This document shows, in pieces, positions 1 to 4,709 of a stretch of 15,834 bases of DNA; position 1 is the stretch's first letter; every line of letters begins with the position of its first letter. The notes under the pieces were generated by a model. That model saw only the letters and a program-made list of their open reading frames with translations, had not been told where the DNA came from and made no database searches. Where the stretch lies: the NCBI GenBank assembly GCA_016936035.1, contig JAFGPU010000373.1, positions 1 to 15,834 on the forward strand, read 5' to 3'. The position numbers and the translations under genes are program-made. The DNA comes from Acidimicrobiales bacterium. Lineage in GTDB: Bacteria > Actinomycetota > Acidimicrobiia > Acidimicrobiales > VFJN01.

Positions 1-87
1 CCCCTCGATGTGCTCTGGCACGCCGTCCCGGCGTTCCCCACCCTCAGCGAGGTGTGGCTGCGCCTTCTCGAGACGTACGGCCTGTGA
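1..87 (+). CDS. Partial: C-terminal end of probable FAD/NAD(P) disulphide oxidoreductase
   Basis: Only the last 28 residues and a TGA stop are in the window, in frame 1 from the first base. They include AFPTLSEVW followed by LRLLE. This resembles the end of the dimerisation domain of pyridine nucleotide-disulphide oxidoreductases (dihydrolipoamide dehydrogenase or mercuric reductase type), where a His-x-x-Pro-Thr-x-x-E-like segment lies close to the C-terminus. The substrate and subgroup cannot be told from this tail. It is co-directional with the next gene, 111 bases away. The assignment rests on one short motif. Confidence 0.5.
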   Translation, partial: PLDVLWHAVPAFPTLSEVWLRLLETYGL

Positions 88-198
88 TCCAGCCCGAGCG
101 CTCGGCGCGGCGGCCGGGACGCTCCTGAACCGCTGCGAGCGTCCTCTCGCTGAGGCAGAACCCCCCGCCAACCCACGTCCCATCAAGGAGAGATCGCC
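88..198. other. Intergenic region with short inverted repeats
   Basis: These 111 bases separate the oxidoreductase tail from the hydrolase. They contain a perfect 12-base palindrome, ccgagcgctcgg (94-105), and a second small stem, gcgag/ctcgc, with a 6-base loop (135-150). Either could be a weak terminator for the upstream gene or part of the hydrolase promoter. No T-tract follows them and no clear -35/-10 pair is visible. A Shine-Dalgarno AAGGAG sits at 185-190, eight bases before the GTG start. Confidence 0.3.
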
Positions 199-1083
199 GT
201 GAACCCCGTGAACACCCACCAGACCGCGTCCGTCAAGCACCGCACGGTGCAGGTCGACGGCCTCGACATCTTCTATCGGGAAGCCGGGGACCCGGCCGAC
301 CCGACACTGCTGCTCCTCCACGGCTTCCCGTCGAGCTCGCAGATGTTCCGCAACCTCATCCCCCGGCTTTCTGACCGCTACCACCTGGTGGCCCCCGACT
401 ACCCGGGCTTCGGTCAGAGCTCGTTCCCGGCCCGCGACCAGTTCGAGTACAGCTTCGAGCGGATCTACGAGGTCGTCATGGGGTTCGTCGACGTCGTCGG
501 CCTCGGCCGGTTCTCCGTGTACATCCACGACTACGGCGCCCCGATCGGGCTGCGCATCGCCCAGCGCAGCCCCGAGCGCGTGCAGGCGATCATCGCCCAG
601 TCCGGCAACGCCTACCTCGCGGGTTTCACGCCCTTCTGGGACCGGTTGTTCGCCCACGCCGAGGACCGCGGCACGCACGAGGCCTCCGTGCGGGAGTACC
701 TGACCGATGAGGCCACCAGGTGGCAGTGGACGCACGGCACCCGAGATCCGGCGAACATCGCGCCCGAGTCCTGGGAAGTCGATTGCCGCTACCTGAACCG
801 CCCGGGGAACAGGGAGGTCCAGCTCGATCTGTTCTACGACTACCAGTTCAACCTGGACACGTATCCCGCCGTCCAGCAGTACTTCCGCGACCACCGGCCG
901 CCGGTGCTCATCGTCTGGGGGAAGAACGACGAGATCTTCGGCCCCGCCGGCGCCGAGGCGTACCTCGCCGATCTGCCGGACGCCGAGCTGCACCTGCTCG
1001 ACACCGGCCACTTCGCGCTCGAGGAGGACGGCGACGTCATCGCCGAGAAGATCCGCAGCTTCCTCGGTCGCCACGTCCGATGA
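199..1083 (+). CDS. Alpha/beta-fold hydrolase with Asp nucleophile (epoxide hydrolase/dehalogenase-like)
   Basis: This 294-residue protein is the usual length for a single-domain alpha/beta hydrolase. Visible landmarks are the oxyanion-hole motif HGFPSSS (41-47), the nucleophile elbow HDYGAPIG with Asp111 where lipases and esterases carry Ser, an acid Asp244 in WGKND, and the catalytic His271 in DTGHFALEE. The cap region lies between about 140 and 225. An Asp nucleophile is typical of epoxide hydrolases and haloalkane dehalogenases, which form a covalent ester intermediate, so a C-O or C-halogen hydrolase is more likely than an esterase. The substrate is unknown. The protein is probably cytoplasmic because no signal peptide is visible. 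GTG 199 is chosen because AAGGAG lies eight bases upstream; the second in-frame GTG (208) has a poorer site. Its stop overlaps the WhiB start (ATGA), suggesting translational coupling. Confidence 0.88.
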   Translation: MNPVNTHQTASVKHRTVQVDGLDIFYREAGDPADPTLLLLHGFPSSSQMFRNLIPRLSDRYHLVAPDYPGFGQSSFPARDQFEYSFERIYEVVMGFVDVVGLGRFSVYIHDYGAPIGLRIAQRSPERVQAIIAQSGNAYLAGFTPFWDRLFAHAEDRGTHEASVREYLTDEATRWQWTHGTRDPANIAPESWEVDCRYLNRPGNREVQLDLFYDYQFNLDTYPAVQQYFRDHRPPVLIVWGKNDEIFGPAGAEAYLADLPDAELHLLDTGHFALEEDGDVIAEKIRSFLGRHVR

Positions 1084-1646
1084 GCCGCCGCCCGCACGTC
1101 GACGTCCAGCGGACCAGGCGGCTCCCGACCCCGGCACCCGGGACGGGGGTGGTGGTCGACCTGACCGGGCGCCAGGGCCACCACACGGCCACACCGGGCA
1201 TCCCCGCCGAGGACTGGTGGACGGCTGCCCGCTGCAACGACGGCAGCGGACGGCTGGCCAGTCTGTTCTTCAGTCCGGATGTGCGGGACATCGCTCGCGC
1301 ACAAGGGATCTGCGCCACGTGCACGGTGCTGGTCCCGTGTCTCGACGGCGCAGTCGAGCGACGCGAGCCGCGGGGCGTATGGGGCGGTCAGCTGTTCGTC
1401 GACGGCCGGATCGTCGCCACCAAGCGGCGCCGGGGCCGCCCGCGCAGGGTGCCGACATCCGAGGACCAACTTCCCGAGCGTCCCCTGCCCGAGCACCTGC
1501 GGGGTGTCGCCGTGGTGCGCCGGCGGGTCTCGCCCTCGACGAGGACACCTCCGCCGAAAGGTCGACCGGGGGCGACGGCGACGCGGCGTTCGGCACGATC
1601 GATCTCGAAGAGGAGCCCGACATCGTCGCCGTCGACTCCTGCGTGA
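1080..1646 (+). CDS. WhiB-family iron-sulphur regulator, probably with altered C-terminus
   Basis: WhiB-like proteins bind a 4Fe-4S cluster through four cysteines and act as redox- or NO-responsive transcription partners, often with sigma factors. The reading frame has Cys52, Cys78, Cys81 and Cys87 (C-x25-C-x2-C-x5-C). The conserved turn GVWGG follows at 99-103, then a basic KRRRGRPRR segment (115-123) like an AT-hook. The predicted length of 188 residues is long for the family. From about residue 140 the frame loses its G/C-ending codon pattern, while the +2 frame at 1526-1642 shows a strong one and encodes an acidic tail. A frameshift in the tail is therefore likely, and the natural protein may end differently. 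The start ATG overlaps the hydrolase stop by four bases (ATGA), so translation is probably coupled. The core assignment is firm and the end point is not. Confidence 0.85.
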   Translation: MSRRPHVDVQRTRRLPTPAPGTGVVVDLTGRQGHHTATPGIPAEDWWTAARCNDGSGRLASLFFSPDVRDIARAQGICATCTVLVPCLDGAVERREPRGVWGGQLFVDGRIVATKRRRGRPRRVPTSEDQLPERPLPEHLRGVAVVRRRVSPSTRTPPPKGRPGATATRRSARSISKRSPTSSPSTPA

Positions 1647-1739
1647 TGTGGCTGCAGAGGCCGAGTCAGCGACAGCTTCGTCGATCTGGTCGAAGGCGTA
1701 GGTCTCGACGAGCTCGTCGAACGGGAAACGCCCTACCAT
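1647..1739 (-). pseudogene. Fragment of zinc-dependent alcohol dehydrogenase C-terminus
   Basis: Reading the minus strand from 1739, the translation contains GRFPFDELVETYAFDQIDEA followed by VADSASA. This matches the pattern near the C-terminus of benzyl/aryl-alcohol-type zinc alcohol dehydrogenases, where (G)-x-F-P-x-D-x-L-x-x-x-Y-x-F-x-x-I-N-x-A is followed by a D-S-x-S-G stretch and IKPV. The IKPV ending is missing; the frame continues into an Arg-rich run. Upstream there is no Rossmann domain or catalytic zinc site. Only about 31 codons survive, so this is a relic and not a working gene. The match is from memory of the family pattern, not a search. Confidence 0.6.
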
Positions 1740-1870
1740 GCTGGCCGACGACCAGCGCGTGTTGCGCAGCGTCCGTGGTGCCGTCGCCGGGTCGCCCCCT
1801 ACGCTCCCCCTCCGGTTCACCTTTCCTCCCTGGGTTGCGCCCTGTCGACGCTCAACTCAGGGAGACCCAG

Positions 1871-2026
1871 ATGACCGACATGGCACACCGGCTCGAGCGA
1901 CGCTCGTTCCTCAAGCACGCCGCGGGCGCGGGCGTCGCCCTCGCCGCGCCGGCGCGTGTCAACCTTTCTGAGGCAGATTCATTCGGGAATCACTGTGTCG
2001 TAGCTAGGTCCTCCTGGGCTTGTTGA
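1871..2026 (+). pseudogene. Truncated gene: twin-arginine signal peptide stub
   Basis: An ATG with a well placed GGGAG (1860-1864, six bases away) opens a frame encoding ERRSFLKHAAGAGVALAAPA. This is a classic Tat export signal: an RRxFLK motif, then a hydrophobic Ala/Gly core. After about 29 codons (near 1957) base composition drops from very high GC to about average, with runs such as cctttctgaggcagattc. The frame then ends at a TGA after 51 codons in total. The mature protein, probably a cofactor-binding redox enzyme or other folded secreted protein, has been lost, most simply by insertion or deletion involving the adjacent IS fragment. Its identity cannot be recovered from the signal alone. 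Confidence 0.6.
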
Positions 2027-2039
2027 TCCATGCGGTGGC

Positions 2040-2385
2040 GGGCAGCGCGGGCGGTTGGGGTGGCTTGCGGACGAACCGCTTCGGGTGCGCGAACACGGCC
2101 CGGGGTGTGGTGCGCTTCATCGACGAGCTTCTCGCCCGCCCTGGCCCGCGCTGGGGGCGGTGAGGCGGTCATCGTCCGGGCCGACTCCGGCTTCTACCAG
2201 CACAAATTGTTGGACCGACTCTCCAAGGCCCGGGTGGGGTTCTCGGTGACCCTGGCGCTCCGGGCGCCGGTCCGCGCCGCGATCGACGCCATCGACGAGC
2301 GGTCCTGGCAGCGCATCGACTACCCCGACGGCGGCGCCGAGTGCGTCTACCGGGGACCGCGCCTGGTCGTGCGCCGGGGGCTGGA
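2040..2385 (+). pseudogene. IS1380-family transposase remnant (internal piece, frameshifted)
   Basis: Two frames together give an IS1380-type DDE transposase core. One frame encodes ANTARGVVRFIDELLAR (about 2090-2140). The second continues as GGEAVIVRADSGFYQHKLLD (from about 2157), then VGFSVTLALRAPVRAAIDAI, SWQRIDYPDGGAE and VYRGPRLVVRR. VRADSG carries a family-typical acidic residue of the catalytic core. A frameshift lies between the two pieces at about 2140-2157. The N-terminal third and the last part of the protein are absent, and no terminal inverted repeats are recognisable, so it cannot move on its own. Sequence from 2386 to 2551 has no recognisable product and is probably decayed IS or host DNA. 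Confidence 0.72.
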
Positions 2386-2551
2386 GCGCAGGCCACCGCC
2401 GCAGCGCGATCCCGAGGTCCTCATCGCACCTCGACGGCCCCTGGCGCCTGGCACAGCCCGGGCACGAATGTGCGGGTACAGGCCGTCGCGGCAGCCAACT
2501 GCCCGGTGGAGCGACGAGCACGGACGTCGACCCGAAACCCCAGGTCACACG
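2386..2551. other. Decayed non-coding stretch between IS remnant and tRNA terminator
   Basis: Open frames cross this stretch on both strands, but none shows a family motif, a ribosome site or a consistent codon pattern. It continues directly from the transposase relic and stops at the hairpin that follows the tRNA gene. I see nothing functional in it. Confidence 0.4.
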
Positions 2552-2582
2552 CGAGAAACCCCTGGCCAGGCCAGGGGTCTCG
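2552..2582 (-). terminator. Hairpin downstream of tRNA-Gly, probable terminator
   Basis: The arms acccctgg (2558-2565) and ccaggggt (2571-2578) form a perfect 8-bp stem with a 5-base loop. An outer cgaga/tctcg pairing (2552-2556 with 2578-2582) offers an alternative longer structure. It begins five bases beyond the 3' end of the tRNA on the minus strand. A T-tract is nearly absent, as is common for GC-rich actinobacterial terminators. Confidence 0.55.
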
Positions 2583-2586
2583 TTCG

Positions 2587-2659
2587 AGCGGACGACGGGA
2601 TTCGAACCCGCGACCCTCACCTTGGCAAGGTGATGCTCTACCAGCTGAGCCACGTCCGC
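2587..2659 (-). tRNA. tRNA-Gly (anticodon GCC)
   Basis: Read on the minus strand, the 73-base sequence folds into a full cloverleaf. The acceptor stem GCGGACG/CGTCCGC is perfectly paired (2659-2653 with 2594-2588). The D-arm is GCTC-AGCTGGTA-GAGC. The anticodon stem TCACC/GGTGA encloses TTGCCAA (anticodon GCC, reading GGC). The T-arm contains TTCGAAT, and the discriminator base is T (2587). No CCA is encoded, so it is added after transcription. There are no mismatches in the stems apart from a G-T pair in the T-stem. A decayed IS region begins just past its 3' side, which is a common integration site. Confidence 0.97.
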
Positions 2660-2670
2660 GTTGGGGCAAC

Positions 2671-2676
2671 ACCATA
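2671..2676 (-). promoter_or_regulatory. Candidate -10 element for tRNA-Gly
   Basis: On the minus strand TATGGT lies 11 bases upstream of the mature tRNA 5' end, which places a start site a few bases before the tRNA. No convincing -35 hexamer is seen at 16-18 bases. Read-through from the protein gene ending at 2715 is the alternative. Confidence 0.35.
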
Positions 2677-2714
2677 GCAACTCCGTCGGGGGTGCCCACC
2701 AACCCGCGTGGGTC

Positions 2715-3980
2715 TCAGGTCGGCGTGGGCGGAGGCGGCACCGGAGGCGCTGGCGGCACCGATGTGGCGGCCTCGGGGCCGCCGATGGCGTGTCGCACCC
2801 GCTGCGCCATCTCGATGGCGAGACCGCGGTCGCCGACGCGTTCGAGCACCTCCTGCCGGTCGCCCGACACGAACGTGAGCGTGGCTGTTCGCTCGTCCTG
2901 CCAGCCGTGCACCGCCATATCGGCGTCGACGGGCAGCACGACGACATCGGGCTTCCACTGCCGGTCGTTGACGATGACCACCTTGCCCTCGACCAGCGCC
3001 GCCACCGCGGCCTCGCCGCGGAACCGTCCCTGCACGACGATGGCGACGACGTCGCCCTCGTCGAGCACCGCCGAGAGAACGGCGAGCGCGAGCTTGCCGG
3101 CGCGTCGTGCGCCGCCACCCAACCGGCTCACGGCGGGCCCGAGACCGTGCGGATCGACGACGACGGGCCCCGGAGCAGCACCGAACCCGGCCGGACCTGC
3201 GAACGCGCCGGGCGGAGGTGCCGGCTGGGCCGGGTAGGCGGGCGCGGTCGGCACCGGCGGTGGCCCCGGAGCCGGCACATATCCGTGCGGCGGGGCCGAA
3301 GGCATGGGCGGTGCAGCGGCGGGCGGGGTCGGGCCGGCGGCGGGGGCCGCAGGTGGCCACGGCGGCGTCGGCGTGAGCTGCCAGGGCGGTTCGGCCGGCT
3401 CGGACCCCCCGGTCGCCGGACCGGCGGCCCCGCCACCACCCGCGCCGGCATCGCCGGCCTGGGCATCAGCCGCAGCGGCATCGCCGGCCACGTAACGATC
3501 CGTCCCGGTTCCGGTGCCCGCCACCTCGCTGGCAGCCGCGTCGGCGGCCGCAGGGTCCGCCGCGGCGAAGGAGCCCTCGACGGGCGGACCGCTTCCTCCG
3601 GGGGGCGCGTTCGTGGCCCCGTCACTCACCGTCGCGGGCGGCGTCTCGCCCGGGGGCGTGGTGCTGCCGGCCGGAGGGGCCGTGGCCGCCGGCGCCGGCG
3701 CCGGCGGCGGGACCGGTGGCGGCGGGGGTGGCGGCGGCGCCATGCCGGGCGACGCGGGGACGCTGCCGGCCCAGGTGGGAGGCGGCGGCGGGGGTGCGGG
3801 AGGCGCCGGCGTGACTGGAGCCGCAGGCGGCGCTGCGGGGGCAGCGGGCGGTGAGGTCAGCGCATCGGGCGCCTCGTCGCGACCTGGAGCGGTTCCAGCC
3901 GACGGCGCATCGTCCGCGCCGGGATCGCTGCTGCCGGGTGTCGCCTCGTCGCTGTCGCGACCGTGACCGTCATCGCTCAC
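2715..3980 (-). CDS. Pro/Ala-rich protein with C-terminal compact domain, function unknown
   Basis: This 421-residue protein has two parts. Residues 1 to about 272 are low-complexity and probably disordered, rich in Pro, Ala and Gly, with a run of eight prolines near the middle. Residues about 273-405 form an ordered-looking beta/alpha domain, including DEGDVVAIVVQGRFRGEAAV, KVVIVNDRQWKPDV, a Trp-containing HGWQDERTATLTFVSG strand and a helix AIEMAQRVRHAIGG. The alternating strands followed by one helix recall bacterial PH-like (YokE-type) domains; this is a fold guess. A short Pro tail follows. No signal peptide or membrane helix is visible. GTG 3980 is the start, with GAGG six bases upstream. 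It sits 75 bases after the DUF4202 gene on the same strand, with the tRNA downstream. Long Pro runs would normally need elongation factor P for translation. Confidence 0.75.
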   Translation of the reverse strand: MSDDGHGRDSDEATPGSSDPGADDAPSAGTAPGRDEAPDALTSPPAAPAAPPAAPVTPAPPAPPPPPPTWAGSVPASPGMAPPPPPPPPVPPPAPAPAATAPPAGSTTPPGETPPATVSDGATNAPPGGSGPPVEGSFAAADPAAADAAASEVAGTGTGTDRYVAGDAAAADAQAGDAGAGGGGAAGPATGGSEPAEPPWQLTPTPPWPPAAPAAGPTPPAAAPPMPSAPPHGYVPAPGPPPVPTAPAYPAQPAPPPGAFAGPAGFGAAPGPVVVDPHGLGPAVSRLGGGARRAGKLALAVLSAVLDEGDVVAIVVQGRFRGEAAVAALVEGKVVIVNDRQWKPDVVVLPVDADMAVHGWQDERTATLTFVSGDRQEVLERVGDRGLAIEMAQRVRHAIGGPEAATSVPPAPPVPPPPTPT

Positions 3981-4055
3981 GAGTGCCTCGTCTCCGGGTC
4001 CTGGACGGCTTCGCCGAAGCGGTCACGCTAGTCCCTGAGCACGGGTGGGCGGACG

Positions 4056-4679
4056 TCACACAGGGTGCGCGAGGGCCCGTTCGAGAAGGGCGGCCCCGCC
4101 CGGCGAGAGCGGCAGCGAGGCGGCTGCCGCCAGCCCTGCAGGGCTCATCTTCGCCACCGTGCGGCGCAGGATGTCGACCATCTTGTCGTCGTCGCCGAGC
4201 TGGGCGGCGAGGTCGTCGAACTGCGTCTCGAGGAACACGAGGCAGAGCGCGTCCTCGTGCACCTGGACGTCGGGGTCGTGGCCGAGGCCCTGCTTGCGCA
4301 CGATGGTCTGCACGCGAGCGATCGCTGCGTCGTCGTAGCCCGCGTCGTGCATGAGCGCGGCGACGTCGGCGGCGTGCTGCCGCCGCAGCGCCGACCGCCA
4401 GCGCAGGTAGCCGGCCCGATCCTGCGGATAGGCCTGGCGGGGAATCGCCCACCGGCGCAGGTGGTGGGCCCGCGCCGCGATCAGCTGCTCGTCGGTGCAG
4501 CCGGGTGCGAGCGCGGTGACCCAGCGGGTCATCATCTCGGCGTGCGCCAGCTCCTTGGGGCGTTGCTCCCCGTCGACGACGATCGTGTGGGGGTCGTCGG
4601 CGTTGGCGGCGTCGATGGCATGCAGGACCGCGGCCAGCCGGTCGGCCGGAGCGTCGGCCGGGGTGTCAGCGCCGTCCAT
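4056..4679 (-). CDS. DUF4202 domain protein
   Basis: The 207-residue product matches my recollection of DUF4202 proteins. It has an N-terminal RLAAVLHAIDAANADDP helix, EQRPKELAHAEMMTRW, ARAHHLRRWAIPR (His-rich), a region around QDRAGYLRWR, and a late EDALCLVFLETQF segment. The conserved His and Glu/Asp residues in an all-helical protein resemble an HD-like metal site, but no activity is established and the function is unknown. ATG 4679 is preferred over an upstream start at 4697 because family homology begins a few residues after it and the extra residues look non-coding. It lies 30 bases downstream of the SARP gene on the same strand, so co-transcription is likely. Confidence 0.85.
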   Translation of the reverse strand: MDGADTPADAPADRLAAVLHAIDAANADDPHTIVVDGEQRPKELAHAEMMTRWVTALAPGCTDEQLIAARAHHLRRWAIPRQAYPQDRAGYLRWRSALRRQHAADVAALMHDAGYDDAAIARVQTIVRKQGLGHDPDVQVHEDALCLVFLETQFDDLAAQLGDDDKMVDILRRTVAKMSPAGLAAAASLPLSPGGAALLERALAHPV

Positions 4680-4709
4680 CGCCCCAGCCTGGCACACCGG
4701 TCGCGTCGT

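Noticed and set aside
840..1820. Long minus-strand open frame opposite the hydrolase and WhiB genes
   Set aside because: It is Arg/Pro-rich and lies over two well supported plus-strand genes. Only its first part (1647-1739) resembles a known protein, and that is recorded as a dehydrogenase relic.
2558..2578. Palindrome beside the tRNA as an attachment site
   Set aside because: It is a self-complementary hairpin in terminator position, and no second copy is present in the window.
3690..3800. Repetitive GGC-rich tract as a possible CRISPR or tandem repeat array
   Set aside because: There are no regular repeat and spacer units. The pattern is explained by Pro and Ala codons of the minus-strand gene.
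4008..4020. gcttcgccgaagc palindrome between the DUF4202 and Pro-rich genes as a terminator
   Set aside because: The stem is only five pairs with a three-base loop and no T-tract, and the genes are closely spaced on one strand; too weak to list.
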